From Lingula anatina (taxonomy: Eukaryota > Brachiopoda > Lingulata > Lingulida > Lingulidae), in contig NW_019775552.1 in NCBI RefSeq assembly GCF_001039355.2, forward strand, positions 217,964-281,963: a stretch of DNA of 64,000 nt. The letters run 5' to 3'. This document shows, piece by piece, positions 13,501 to 28,389 of the stretch (position 1 is the first letter of the stretch; every line of letters begins with the position of its first letter). The position numbers and the translations under genes were made by a program. The notes below the pieces were generated by a model. That model did not search any database. It saw nothing but the letters and a program-made list of their open reading frames with translations, and was not told the DNA's origin.

Positions 13501-16500
13501 ATTGCCAGAAAACAAGTTTGATTTCTCTTTAAAGGACAATTTATTTTATTGGCAACATGCGGTCTACATGGTATGTATGCAGTAACCATCTGCAAATAAG
13601 TACACTTAAACGAAGCTTTAACCTTTAAGGGAAATTTTAAGACCTATGCATTAAACTACCCAATGTGACACAATAATTGTGGACATGCAGTTTCTGCTCG
13701 ATTTAGAGAACGCGAGATAATATCATTTTAGAATAGAATCACAATGTATAAAGACATGCAGAACAGGTGATGCAGCTATCACTGTGATTAAAAGATTGCA
13801 TGCATACACTGTCTTTTTTTCTCCCAGCGAGATACCCAGTTCCGAGTCCCGGTGTCTGTTTGAGAGAAAAAGATCCCAGGAACCTTGGATTGGATTGGCT
13901 CGGTGAATTCTACGGTCGGCGACGGCAATTGGGATATGGTGCACAACAACGAGGTCCTCGTGCCAAAACTCCCAGTTCCCTTTTTATTATCTTTTTATAA
14001 GAACCAGTTTCGAGTTGCTTTTTAGGAACCAGCTTCTCTGAAACGAACTAGGAACAAACGTCTTTCAGTTCTTGGTAAGTCCATATCCACCATAAAAGAT
14101 AAAGATACATAATCTGGAAAACACGCTTGCGCATTCATGCTATCCATTATAGAGAGAGGAAATATTAAAAACACGACATTGTAGAGACAAAGTTTTTTTT
14201 TCTCTCAAAACATATCGTAAAATTTTTAAGTTAAAAATATAACACTCAATGTGAAAATTCTTATGGTATTCTAGCATTGGCATTGTCCCGTATTCGGCTA
14301 GATAACTCGGGAATAAACATTGCCATGAGATAATGCTGCCACATCAAAAAATAGGAGAATGTGCTTATGTAAACTGATGACACAACAGTAGCTTTTTTTT
14401 TTTTTTTGGGGGGGGGGGGTGAAAAATGTAGTATTGATTTCAATCAGACCTCCATCTTCAGCTAATCAGCTATCAACACCGTTTGACTGTTATGTAATTA
14501 CAGCAATAAGTACTACATTCAGACACTAGGAAACGTTACTTTCGATTTATTCATTTAAGAGGAAACAATGCCTATATTTTATGGATCATTGTAATAAGGG
14601 TCTCCAAACCCCTTAACACGCTAGAACCAAACGCTGGCATCGGACATATAGTGCACCCCTTTGTCGTTAACCATGTCAATTTTTCTGATAAATTTATGTC
14701 CTATTTCTGCTGGAAACCAATCACTATCTATCAGCCCAGGTTTGCAGATTGACGCTTAAACATGTGCTCTTATGAGTGTCTTAAACAACAAAAGAGATTT
14801 TTCACGATTAAAGTGTTATTATTATTATTATCATTATATTTTAGTACAAATATCAAGATGAATATTCTGTATAGAAGAAACGGGGAAAGGGCCTTAAAAT
14901 ATATCGAACCCCTATAATAGCCCTTAATTGAGAGAATGCGCGGTTATTAAAGCGGACTTGCTCGATAACAAAACGACAGACCACAGACACACATTCACTG
15001 GCGACAACAGACGTTATCAGAAACAAAACATTTCCTAGAAATCAGATACAGCATCTGCAGACAAAGAAAAAGAAACAAAAAGTGGTAGAGTAAAAAATGT
15101 GAAAGAAGGAATTCTACTTATTGGAAGCTTTCCCTCAAGCCCATGTGGAGAGAAAAGAAAAAATCAGATCGGAGAGCTATAGAGTTGTTTTTCAATTATT
15201 GACTCCAAGACAACAATGGAGGTATAACTTGAGATTCGAATAGAACTAATCTAATAAAAACGTTCAGTTGCGACCCTTCTTTTCTTACTGAAAATGTGCT
15301 TGGGAGATTGATAGCACTTGCTGACGTTATAAGTTCTTACAAATTGAGGAAGCTAGCAAACAAAAACGCGAAATAAAAGAAAAAACTGCGTGGAGTAAAT
15401 TACAAATTGTATACATGCACCTGTATTTTTTTTTTGATTGTTGAAAGCAACTGTTCTGCCCCTCTACACTAAATCCATTTTATGGCTGCAATGTAAATCA
15501 AAGAATAATGTTTTAATTAGAAGAGCAGTTGGCGATAAGCATGACCTTTGTTAGAACAATGCAGACATATTTGATTAAACTGTTAAAATACATGCACATA
15601 CTTGTTGATTGTGCGTTGATAGTAATAAAGAGAGCACATTTTAACCTGAGCTTTATGACATATCCTGGCACTAAAATGAATTAACAAAGCATGTGCTGGT
15701 ATAGTAGCACGAAGAGTGACACGTGCCCTTAGGTTTGCGTGACCAGCTGTGTCCGCGGAGACACTACCTAATCACCCTTGTCCCTGTATGCGCCTGAAAT
15801 TTGACCGCATCATTTCCACCAACTAAGTTACAAAGTAGATTTGATATTTCACTTAAATAAACAGACAATAAGACATAAGAACCTGATCTTCTTATTTTGC
15901 TTGAGATATTGGACCATTTTCCTAGAGCAAACATTGGATTCCATGAGCTTTGGCACGTACTTTGTTGTTTCCCGTGTGGGAACTGTCACTTAATGTTTAA
16001 AGTTTTAGCTAGAAAAGGTACTTTGATTGATGATGGAAAATACTAACTGGCTTACATCTGTGGAGACGCCTCTACTTAGTAATGTTATTTTTTTAATAAA
16101 GTGGACAATGTACAAGCTGGGTACGATTGGTGTGGTGTGGTATCATATTGCTATTTTCAAGCATTACCTGTTGTATCATTCCCATCACACTGGCATATCT
16201 TGTCTACCTACCTTAGAAAATATTTTCTGTGCCTTGGAAATGCAACGTAAATAATAAAGAAAGTAAAGCTCGTAGAACAATGAGATATACCGCCGTTCTC
16301 AATGCGTTTGTTATGTTATGTTGGGTCTGGCGCAGCGTACACTGTAGAATACCAGTTCTTACTGCTTCAAGTTGACGTTCGCGGAAACATCACAATATAT
16401 TAACATATGCAGCCGCTATGATTGGATGTGACTTAACTTTTACTGGTTCTGGTTAATCTGGAGAACGGTCTGACGGAAATGCTGTCCTTGAGATACAGAT

Positions 16501-18150
16501 TTAAGAAAACAACTTTGATTCAATTTGTTGCCTTTAAATGCTTCCCACGCCAACATGTTTTGTCGGTTTTATTGCCAAAAAGTAGTTTTTCATTCAAATA
16601 TTTGGAAGATGATGAGGTATTTTTGATCGCAGCTTCTGAAACAGTTCCGATCTGAACATCAAGTACTCATTATTTTTATAACATATATCACTGATATAAA
16701 AAAATGTACATTTGCAACAATTACGACATATGCACTGGTTTCTTGCAATGGGGGTGTGGCAGGAATGGTAGTCCTAGGAATGGATTAGGAATGGGTCTAA
16801 CATGATAAGTACAGGTTAGAGTTATTCGGAGTATTGGGGCTAGCGTATGGTACGAATATTACCTGTACAGAGAACACCTGTACAGAGTATACCTATACAG
16901 GGAAGGAACTACGATTTCTAGCGGACTTCCATTCCTGCCATAGTGGTCAAATAATACAGCAGACAGAATAGGTACGTTGGTGTTATAAAGATTGTTCTTT
17001 TACGAAACATACTCTCCGGCACGGAATATGTTCAGTTAAGAATATCTTTTACGGAAATACGTTTTATTTGATATCAGGGCTCTGGCGTCAATTCCAAAAA
17101 TAAAAGAATGAGAATACGAGACAAAACGAAAGTGTAATTGTTATTTTATCGCCACGTTGATTGGACATTATCAGAATAATCGCATTCTATCAGAAAACCT
17201 TTTCGTGACGTCAGTGCGCTGTCTTCAATTTAAGACAGTTGCTGTGATTGAATTATAAACCCAGGCACAATAGAAGAAACTAAACCGAAGATTCACACAA
17301 TACAATGGTACATGTATAACAGATACAATTGCAGGAGGATATTCATGAAATGTTTATTCCAAATCTCTTAACGGAAACGAAACAGTTCCCCACGTTTATT
17401 TTAGGTACTTAATAAGTCACCAAAAGACGGATACTTTACTTTAGTGCTTTTAGGCACGAAAGGAGCAAGTACTCACAAAGAGCGGAAAAGCAATGGTCAT
17501 GTATAATTGGCGTAGGATAAAGGTACTTAGTACATAAACCCGCAACCATAACATCATTTACCTCCTCCGGCAAAGGTAAAATATAAACACAACATTACCA
17601 AACGTTACAAAGTTAGAAAATAAGCCTACAGAAATCGGTTAACGAAAGCCATTTGATTTAATGTAGGAAATCAAACGGTAGTTAGCGCATTTCATTTGCC
17701 TTTGCTGCACGTATTGTCATAAATCTGTTTGTTAAGAAGATATGGAGATCGGTCCATTATACCTTAAGTGACCTAAAAGTGTTTTAATCATGACAATGCA
17801 CAATTATAAAATGTCACTTGCTTGTCACGATTCCTGTGGTGATGTTTTAGAAGTTTACGAAAGTTTCATTGTCATTATTATTCTTTGATAATGGAACAAT
17901 TGAAGACAGCATCCATTGCACAATCATTGGATTCCAATACTGACAGTTTGGGGTCAGTATTGAAATCAAAAGCAGTCGAAATAGAACAAAACATTGCACC
18001 TAATCTGTTTAATAGATATCGTAGATATAATAAGAAATGATAATAATGATAATGCTTAGTTATTATCCATGTCATCAGTCTATGCCATAATCACAATAAG
18101 ACATCAATTTACATGTATGTCTATCAGTGTGTTGATTCCGTGTCTGTTTC
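10600..18150. other. No supported gene
   Basis: Long AT-rich stretch. It has a poly-T/poly-G run (14393-14419) and one R2 copy (16795-16930). No open frame shows a family motif or a convincing splice-linked exon. Confidence 0.6.
16795..16930 (+). repeat. Dispersed repeat family R2, copy 2
   Basis: Same ordered blocks as 651-765 (GATAAGTACAGGTTAGAG, CGGAGTATTGG, CTAGCGGACTTCCATTC), with a three-fold ACCTGTACAGAG-like tandem inside. Confidence 0.7.
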
Positions 18151-18159
18151 TCACTTATT

Positions 18160-19029
18160 TATACACTCTTGCCCAAAATGGTTGGTACACGGAAATTTTG
18201 GGATGCATATCGCCCTGTTTCTTTCATTATTATTGATATTACCAAATTAATACTGTTTATATTGTTTAATATGTGAAGCTGGAGGATTGGTTAAGTCAAG
18301 GAGAAACAACCAATGCAAATGTGAAAAAAGCGTTAATTTATTTAGGTATTTTTTCTCATGCCCTCCAAAAAAGTACATTTTTACATAACAGTACCAAGAG
18401 AAAAATTAAACATAAATTTATACTGTGATTGACAATTAATATGAAATTAGGGGAAATTGTCAAGAAACATCTTCAGAGTTCATTATTAATCTCAATAGCG
18501 GGTATGCCCACCCCAAGCTTGAATAATGGCCGCCAAACGGCGTGGCATACTGTGAACTAGAGTTACAGCTCTTTGGAGAGGAATTCTGGTCCATTCATAT
18601 TGAAGGGCATCTCGCAGTTCATCTAGATTTGCAGGGGGGAGGGTTTCTCCTTTGAATAGCACGCCCAAGCTCTGGCATCAGCTGAATGTTGTTTTGTCGG
18701 ATAAAGTCTGCAATCAAGCGGGCTGTGTGTTGAGTTGCATTGTCATATTGCAATCTAAAATTGTCTCTGTATATCCCTCTTGCAAATGGCTCCAGGTTCT
18801 GCTGGAGGATGTCTCTGTAACTGGCAGTGTTAAGGTTTTCACCCAGAGGAAGCAATGGGCAAATGCTGTTGCTGCAAATGGCACCCCAAACATGTACTGA
18901 ACCACCTCCTCCAGCTATGAGAGTGTGTAGGCTCCCTTGGGGGAGGCTGTTAACTGAAAATATCCAGGAAATAATAGCTGGAGGAGGTGGTTCTGTACAT
19001 GTTTGGGGTGCCATTTGCAGCAACGGCAT
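18160..19029 (-). pseudogene. Decayed Tc1/mariner transposase, C-terminal half
   Basis: An open frame on the minus strand contains GGGGSVHVWGAICSNSICPL, then SYRDILQQNLEPFARGIYRD and LQYDNATQHTARLIADFIRQ, the core with the second catalytic Asp. A frame change near 18640 leads into NLDELRDALQYEWTRIPLQR and SMPRRLAAIIQAWGGHTRY, ending at a stop (18492-18494). The N-terminal DNA-binding half is missing. A possible terminal repeat (CTCTTGCCCAAAATGGTTGG) lies at 18168-18187. Confidence 0.85.
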
Positions 19030-19048
19030 TTGCCCATTGGTTCCTCTG
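18844..19048. repeat. Inverted repeat (fold-back) within the transposase relic
   Basis: Arms 18844-18918 and 18974-19048 (75 bp each) are inverted copies with three mismatches, separated by 55 bp. Both encode the GGGGSVHVWGA segment. This shows a partial inverted duplication of the element. Confidence 0.9.
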
Positions 19049-19055
19049 GATGAAA

Positions 19056-22000
19056 ATAATCCACTATTTATATTGATGTTTATATATACTCACCTATGCA
19101 ACTTTTATCTTTCTTTTTACACATATATTTATGTATCTATTTCTTTCATTTCATTTTTCTTGTGCCGTTGTTCATCTTACGTGGGACCTTGATACTTTTT
19201 ACCAACGTCTGAGATACCCCAGTACGTTTGTTTCGATACGAAGGCTACAATAACAACTTTAAATGCTTGCACGTGCATTCCTTTATTAGAACATACATGG
19301 CAGTTTATAGTTGGGATTTCATATTCTTTCATTTCTTTTTCTGCATTGAAGTTCATCAAAATTGATTCCACGTTTTCTCCACATGGTTTAAAATTTTTTT
19401 TTGTTCCTGAATGCTTATTTTTGACCTCGAACATGGTGGGTATTATTTATCATATAAGGTAGTCACCGAGGATATATTTATATTTAGGACGTGCATTTAC
19501 ATATTCATGTAAGGTGATTAATCGAACACGTCCTTCTTGTTCGTCGACTTAGATTAAATAAGCAGTTACCAGAATCACACGGTTTAACATGTGGAACTTC
19601 ACATAATCAACGTATTTTTGTCTGGTCCGTTAAGTAAATACCTCATTAACGGTCTTTTAATGATGTGAACAACAGAAAATTGCACAACCATTTGCAAATA
19701 TTCTGTGCCATAATTACTCAACATGTAGTCGTTTGCCTTTTGGTACATTACTGATACCGAGTTCAGATTCACAAATAGATCGTACTAGCTGGCTCGGTCC
19801 TAACCTGAACAGCATTCTCGGTAAAGTATAATTAGAGGAATCAGTTTAATTTTCTGACACGCTTCTTTGGGGGGCTAGGGGGGAGTTAATTAACTTTAAT
19901 GTGCTGATGAACCTGATTCCACTGATTGGGCTTAACGAGAATCCACCGCATAGTTGGGCCGAACCAGCTTGTGCGATGTATGGATCTGAATGCGCCTTAA
20001 GCCTATAATAAATGTACCATGGTAAAGCAGGCCACTCTATTTTGACAAATGTTTTTTTTTTCTATACTCTGCTAATGATGAAGGAGACGGTTTTTTTCTG
20101 TTTTCGTCTGTTATGTCCCTCAATTATAAACCTCGTTACTGTCTCGTGGCATTAGCACGTGCAGATCTCCAATTTGCGGTGTCTGCAAGATGCTTCTTTA
20201 TTCCTTAAATACGCGAATGTCAAATTGCTCCTGTGTACTGCTTCCGATAAATAATTTAATGCTTATTCTTATAAGATGCCGTTGAAAAAATATATTTTTC
20301 ATTATGCCAAATCATTTGCATTTTTGTCACCTGTTTAGTTCAACTAAAATCCGTGACACTCAGTGAAATACTCCATACTCAGCAACCATTTGTTGTATTC
20401 TTTGATCCTTGTACCAACTAACCTATGTGAAATACCTCAACGTTTCCTTTGTCAATATGCTTCAAAAATAATCTTTCTCCGTTCTACTTTAATCAAAACA
20501 TCATTATACCTAATAATTTGCTATTCTGTCATCTACACTGTATCATTATATCCAAGGTTATTTAGAGTCTTCATCATTTGGTACGATTTAGTTAAGCAAA
20601 TTCAGCTGACCTCCATGGTAAACATTTATTTCTGAATAAATGATCTCTGAAATGATGACAATCATGTCAATTAAGATCACATCTACACGTAGGTTGTTAT
20701 CGGGCGTGACCGTTGCCATTCATGGTCAGTATTATTCGTCTTTATGTAGTCTTTAAAGACTGCCATTAGTTCGATTTTCGACAACAACATCATTAACTTC
20801 ATTCTTAAAAGAAGGCAGTTGATATTTAATAATGAACATATTGATCCTTGTCACATGGGTCAACATGCATACTAGTATTGGCACGCAGGTGCAAACATCA
20901 TGTTGGAACCACGTGACTACCACGTGAACACCGAATTATAACGTTTTCTCTACTGTGCATATAAAACGAATGTGTGCTTTACACGCTCTTAACGTTTATG
21001 ATGTAATAAAAATCATGGCACTTATATTCTGCACCTTCTGATGCACTGTTGTTACATTTCGAAATCTTACCAAGTGGATGCATTTGCCACCTGACTCCTC
21101 TCTAATAAGTAAAAAATAATTATTCCTCTTGCTGATTTTTAAAATTTGTAACAGTGGTTAGTTCACAATTTTCCGTTTTTTTTTTTTTTTACATAACCGA
21201 GAAGAGGAAATTTGTTAATTTCCTTTAGTGTCAGAATAGTAATTCAAGATGACATCATAATCATCAATCTCAATTACCATCTTTTGAAGAACGGCACTGT
21301 GGGACCATCTGCGTAGATATCAATTAATGGTAGCCTTACCATCAACAATAGAATGTCAACCGACATCAAATGAGTCGATTGTTCCAAATGAAAAGAACTA
21401 GAATATATTTTTTTATTTATGTGTGCGTTCTTATTCCCTGGCCAGAACTGTCAACTGGGAGATTTTGTTACTGGCAATTGCTCATTCATCACTAACAGAA
21501 GTAAGTACCGTAGCATACTTTCCTAAATTTTCTTTATGCCGTGAGAGAGGTGAGAAGAGTATGGAACAAAGGCATGTTCCTGTTCCGAACTGAATAAAGA
21601 TTATTGTAGAAAAATCAGAAGATGAAAGAAATCGACTGTCGAATATATTTCACGCTACGGCATATGAAACAACTCTGGACTAAAACTGTTACCACGGTCT
21701 TGTTCACAGAAAATCCGAAGTGCGTTCTAAAAAGTGAATGTTAACTTTTAAACAAATATTAAGTCTATTTACATTCAGCAAAAAAAAAGTATTACATTAT
21801 TATTTTAATAATACTTTAAAAAGTATAGTACGGTAAAAATGTAATTAGAAGAAACTTTAACTCTGTTTTAGACCAATGGCTACTTTATTCCAATGAAATA
21901 TGGAAGATTTATTTATATGGGCTAGACGTGACAACACACGTGCTATTCACAGGAAACGTGCAAAATCGACCCGGGACGTACAACTCGTGGAACAGCGAAC

Positions 22001-25000
22001 ACATAACCCGGACCATAGAAGAGTACTCAATACCCCGGTAGTTCAATATTTGTTTTCTTTCACTGAAACCAAAGCTTCTTCTTCGAAAGTTTGTCACAAT
22101 GCAAAAAAAAAAAGGCAAATTGAAGACCTAACCAGGGCTTTTCAATCTTGGTAATTTTACTAAGCTAATGCCATGGGGCCTCTCAGGTTATCTGATTGAA
22201 ATTTTCTTCCGAATTTCTTTTCAAAAGTCAATGTGTTTGGGTATTTGGTGCTTTTAGTTGTCTTTCACCAAAGTTGGAACTTCAACCACAACGGTTACCA
22301 GTAGTGGTGACACAGTAAGTTACATTTAAGTCGTACAGAAATGCACCATCCTCGAATTAAAAGACACTGCACCGTGGATGCAAATGAGACTGCAAATAAA
22401 ATTCTAACTCAGCGCAGTTGACATGTTGGCGCACGTACACGTACATGTATTATGAACATACTCGTCGTTTCATCGCAGTGCAACTCTTTGCAACACGCAA
22501 TGGCAGATCGAGGTAGGTCACCGCTCCCCTCCCTCCATCTGCCTATCTTCTCCTCCACTCCCTCCGACAAAAAAGTTTAACACACATATACAAACGATAG
22601 CGAGCAAACTTCCATCATTACTCATTACAGTAAGATTGTCTCCTCGTCTATCTGTTTAAAAATTCCCTTGATTTGCTCAATAGAAACATACCCCCCATCT
22701 TTAGCAAAAACCTTGATTTTCTTGTGTTATTCAAAAGAAAATACTCTTGATTGTCACCGATTAGCTAGTCATACAGCGGTGCCTGGATAATCGTATATCT
22801 AAGTGCCGTGTCCTTGAAGTGAAAACACGTTTTTTCCGTGCCTGCACACAAGGCTACATCCCGGCGCATACTGCGATGCCCAAGCTCAGCTACTGGTCTC
22901 AGCCAACAACATTGGGCTGCTTTGAGATAACGACCACGACTGAAAAACGTTATAAAACACAAGTCCTCCGTATAATAAAAATATCATCAAACTAGGTGCA
23001 CTACATTGTCAACACCCTCACGAGGAAATGCTCAGCGTATTTGGCATAGTGCGTGTTGGCTTTAATAAAAACGCCTATTATGTAGCACATATATATCCTT
23101 GGAATATAATTTGTTTGGCGTGTTTTGATATTGCTTCATGTTTAGTATCAGGCTATCTTACGTTTCTATTGGTATGAGTAAATTTTAAGGCATGTTGGTT
23201 GTTCAGTTTTCAAACATTACGGCCCACTTCATCTTGTTTAAGACAAAATATGAGGTCACATTGGCAACTGTTTCTATATTTGTCATCCCCCTTGTTGTGA
23301 TTCATGCCACATCGTGATATCTACCCTTTTCATTAGTATTAGAAGGTTCAAGGTCATATTCTTCGTGATTCATTAAGCTCATTATTTCGTGTTGCAAAAG
23401 GACAGACGGTTTTCGGAATGTTTTGAATCCTGAAATCCTGAAATGCGATTACTGAGTATGTAGTTCATGGATCAATTATAGCGAGGACGTGTTTGCGAAA
23501 AACAAAGGAATATACAGCTATGCGCAACATTTGTTACAGCACACTGACACTATACTTACCTGCTTTTCATTGTGAAATGGACTTGCGTATAGCGAAGATG
23601 CGTTCACGTAAAGGAAGACCGTATTTTCCTAACATATCAAATGGTCAGAAAGCTTACCGTTGACAGACATGAAAAATGTTATGGGCTTATAATGCTGAAA
23701 TTTTCCAGGTCCAAAGACCAAGTCGCAACTGCTGTAAAATATTAAATCCGTCTTCCACAACTGTATGCCTATTTATCTTTATTTACTTTGAGGCAGTCTC
23801 GAAAGTTTACGCCGGGTCAGCAGACTAAAGGTCTTTGGAATCACGGTACGTGGTTGAGGGGCTCACACTGATTTATGGGAAACACATCAAAAACGAATAG
23901 ACAGTGTAGCTGTTGCCTTGTAGATAAAACCAAGGTTGTCACCTAGCTCAGTCGTAGACTAGACTCTTGAAAAAACACAGCTATTGAACACTAGGATAGG
24001 ATACAATAATGAAAAATAGAGCTCTTAAGTCGTACAGTTTTTAATGAAAACCAGCCACCCAAATCTAATTACCACCATGATTTACATGGAACCGGTAGTT
24101 TGAGTGTTAATGAATTATCCAGAATGATAAACAAATTTGGGCATGCTTTAATGAATAGCTTTTTAGGTCTGTACTTGACTTAACTACCCTGAGTGTCAGA
24201 GCAACGTAAAAGCTAGCTTGTTAAATATTTACCTTGTGATGGAGTCGCTTTTACTAGCTCTGACGAACAGCGACAATCTGAGGGCGTTCTTCTTCAAAAT
24301 TTTGCCTGGGGCACTTCCATATTTGGAAGTCACACATCACAGCTGTGTCCGCCTGGATCCATATTTGGAAGTCATAAGTCTCGTACGTCACAGGTTTGGC
24401 CGCCTGTAGCTGCCTTTCCCGCCTTGCGCTGAAGTTATCTCGTGCAGACGAGACAAGATGCCTGACGCGGAGTTAGAAGTTTGAATTGAAAATATCTTGC
24501 AGTCGAAGGTCAGTGCCACAATACAAGCAATACAGTGCCACAATACATTCTGCTTTAAAAACTGATTTTGGTGTAGCCATTGCGCAGCCCTTATAGTGGT
24601 ATAGGGCATACAGTGTAGCTGTCAAATTTGGCACACGGCAAGCACGTGTATTGTGCACGTGTATATCTCAGGACTAAATGTTCTTTGATAAGCAAAAAAT
24701 ACAAAAACATTGGATATATCTTTTCTTTTCGAAGAACATTATTTATTTTTTCACTTTACATCTTAAATACAGCAAAAACATTAAATAAAGCAGAATTAAA
24801 TCTGTTTTACGTTTCATTTTGGTCTGATGACATTCAACTGCAGATTCACTGCGGAACAGTTCTGTTTGATTGACGGAAGTGTAACATGGCCGCTGTTCGC
24901 TAGAGCCGGTATTGCTGATATGCCTTATATATGAAATCAAGATCGAGCTGGCAATACCGGAATCTAGAACCTAGGGTAGACTTAACAGGCCCAATGTCAA

Positions 25001-28000
25001 CTTCACTGAAGATAGATTTATAGTGTCACATTAACGGAAGCTCCGTCTTTTCATGATATATCTATGGTAGTCATTGGGGCTGTTCCAGTACAAAGTTGTG
25101 TAGAAAAATGCCTGTTTAGGCATGGTATGGCCGCAGTGTTTTTTGCTTACTAACAGATCCTTGTTTGCTCATTTATTTCATTGTCTACAATTCTTTACAC
25201 TAACGAAAACTTTTAGACCAAATTCATTCAAATCTGACTTTTTATGATCGTAGTTTGTCACAATATGAGCCCCGCAACTTGTAGGACAGACGTTTTTTCG
25301 CTGGACTCTTTGTTTCGACTTCTATCGTCCAACGGTCCATCGCATCCAGAGAGTAGAATATGCACGTGGTTCAAACCACGTGAGACCTATTTAAACAAAG
25401 GAATGTGTGGCCTCTAGGCACCCGCACCACAACCTTAACTTGATTTTTCAAAATAAAAAAGGAATGTAGAACAGCCTGGCTATCAAGGAATTGAGTTGAT
25501 CTATATTTAAAAGGTTTTTAAAAAAGACAGGAAGAGCACATGATTCCTAACATAAACATGGGAAAACGACAGTTTCATGTATTCTGATAAAAATCAAGGC
25601 TTCTCAAATAATATCTCTGTTAGGTTCGAATAGGTTGACATTTATTCAAGGTTAATTTAGATATCTGGGTTCCTGTTATTTCCCTTTCATAAAGGCAAGC
25701 GTCACTTAACTGCCTTTTTTTAGTGACTTTCAAATCATGGTGCTTACCGGTTTCGCAATTGCAATTATTGAATTTAAATGCAGTTCTTCTGGTTGGACAA
25801 AAACTGTTACGCCAAGGGCTCCGTTAGCTTCGGTATATATTTGAAGACCGCTTTTGTTTGGAAGTGTAATGACATTTCGATTGTCTGAAAGTTCCTACAG
25901 TGCCAATAACTCTTTTCTGATAGCAGTATAACAAAGTCGATCTGTTTCACACTGAACTTTTTTAAAGTCACTAAAAGCACCGAGACAGTTCCAGTCAGCG
26001 TTTGGACGGTATTTGTAATTCGGAAAGCCCTCGCATTTGGTATGGAAAATTAAAAGTTGTAACAATTAAGAATAAAGAAAGAGAGTTGAATGTGTACATG
26101 TGCGCATGTGCACGTTATGTTGCCACGTGGCCTACAGGGCCCGTGTTATTTCAAGTTCTTCCTTAATTGCGCCCGTGTATAGAGCAAATTTCTTGCTATA
26201 GGTGCATGAAGCATTTGGTCCTCAATTCAGTTTGCACTAAATGACATTATAACGTATAGTAGACCTCATTCTATTCATTTTTCTCTGCCGAATGAATATG
26301 CACACCAGGCGTCTTTTTGACAATGTTCCAAAACAATTAACTGCATGTAAATGCGCCGGCGGTTTTTGTAGTTAATGCAAGTTAATTGTGACATAAAGAT
26401 CCACTAGATTACGCTTAATACAATAAACATTGGAAGAAAATGACGATAAAGGTATTTTTGTTTTATCTCAATTTGACGCCGGAGGTGAATATATACGTGT
26501 ATGTTGGAATAAGATAAAAAACGGTAGTCACCTTGATATAAATGAAGGTACGAATACCTCAGCAGCCTTAAGTGTAATCGTTTTATTTCTTAGGTGACCA
26601 AAAAAGTGGCTGGGTTATTTAATAACAGACTTTGTTTTTATGTTAACGTTACTGCTCTTGCTTCGCATTTTTTGAATTACCTTAAAATAGTTACAGGCGA
26701 CCATTTATCCTCCCAGGCACAAACAGCCCCCTAGAGTGTACGGTTTTAGTCGCCCCCTCTCCGCCTCTTTACATCGTTTGGTTTAACTATATCACTATTA
26801 AAGGACCAGCAACCGTTCCAGTTCACCTATAGTATGTTATTAATAAACAGCGATAGAAACCACTTTGGTTCATCTCAGACTATTGTTTCCTATGTATGCA
26901 TTATTTGTCTCTGTAGTCCGTGACATTAAAGCTGATACCCTCTTTGTCTTATGCGTTTCAAATGTTAACGGTTTCGTTTTCGCTTGCAAGCGCCATTTTC
27001 CCCATTATGTCTATATCGCCTTTGTGAACACAATCGATGATATTTCCCTGTAGTGCTCCGACTCTTGTAAGCCTTTGTTTTAAGACAAGAAACACAGGCC
27101 ACGCGATGTCATGGAGCATAGCAGACCTTTTAGAAATCAATCTCTCGGAGTATTTTATCATATCATATTCATGTTTATTGTTGTTGGAGCAGGAGGTAAA
27201 CACATCTCTTTTCACCAATAAGTCACCGGAGGTTTTTGCGGGTGTTGCATATATAAGAGCGGAGGCCAGGCGACCATGGTAATAACTCGTGCACTATATG
27301 ACCAAGGTCTTAACACAATTGAGAAATAGAACTGCTTTTAAAGTATGCACCAAAACAACACTGGTACTAATTATTACAATACAGGTTTATGATTTTACTA
27401 CTTTTTACTACTTATTGGTAGCCAAGGGCCGTTAATGCACCATGTCGGGTTTCACCAATTCTTTCCACTTTTGTCGATGTTCCTATAAGTTCTTTTTGCG
27501 TTATTAGTTGTCGTCTTTGTCCAACTTGCAATATGTGATATCCCTGCATCTTTTTCGAAATCTTATTTCTCATGTAACAAGTTCTCTGTCACGCAACATG
27601 GTGTGAGCTTCGCTCAACTCTCCACTATGACGAACCGAGTTGTCCTTGTTTGATATTGGACAACATAAATTAAGCTACATGGTTTTAAACTTCTTTTGTA
27701 CAAATTCAATATTGACACTCCTGATGGTTAATCACACACTTATGTATCAACGATTTCCCGTTTTTATGTAACGGTAAATTTTGGTTTATATATGTACAAG
27801 GTATTCTTGATAACCAGGGCCCGTAAGGCCCCTATTTCACACAGACCACGAATCCCACGAATCGCCAGGAACTGACAAATTTCAGGATTCGTGGTTGAAT
27901 CGTAATCCATTCGTGAAGTTCTTAACAGATTCGTATATATTCCTAGTCAATTCGTGCACTTCTTGACCAACAGGAATGTGGTGGGTGGTGGGTAATGGTC

Positions 28001-28380
28001 AAGCAACTAAAAGTGACAAATAATCAAAGGGATACCTGGATAAGCGAGAAAATCTGTTCACCACCTCTATCTAGAGGTGCACCTTGATTCAAGACTTACT
28101 CAATCAAGGGTGGGTAATAAAGCAATTAAAAGTAACAGTTAATTCATCAAAGAGTTACCTGGATGAATGAGAACATCAGTTTACCCTTTGATCAGGTTTT
28201 TTAAAAAATGTTCCGTACTTCTATTTTGAAAATTATATGTACTTGTACTCCATGAAAGTCATTTGTTTAATGAAATTAATATTATTTATCCTCCAGTTGC
28301 ATCATCACACTAAGAAATATTCTGAAAATGGATCAAAAGATTTGAACTTTGTACTCTTTACTTTATATATGTATATAAAT
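19056..28380. other. No supported gene
   Basis: Only short open frames. Minor local repeats: CCATATTTGGAAGTCA twice (about 24318 and 24358), and CCGGTATTGC inverted to GCAATACCGG (about 24906-24960). Nothing else is interpretable. Confidence 0.6.
27986..28187 (+). repeat. Two diverged tandem units, period about 120 bp
   Basis: 27986-28063 and 28107-28187 share GGGTAAT-AAGCAA-TAAAAGT-ACA, ATCAAAG, TACCTGGAT and TTCACC/TTTACC in the same order. This is an old local duplication just downstream of gene A. Confidence 0.6.
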
Positions 28381-28389
28381 ATATATTAT

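Noticed and set aside
19177-19434. 85-codon minus-strand frame with ordinary composition
   Set aside because: No family motif, no linked exons, adjacent to a transposon relic.
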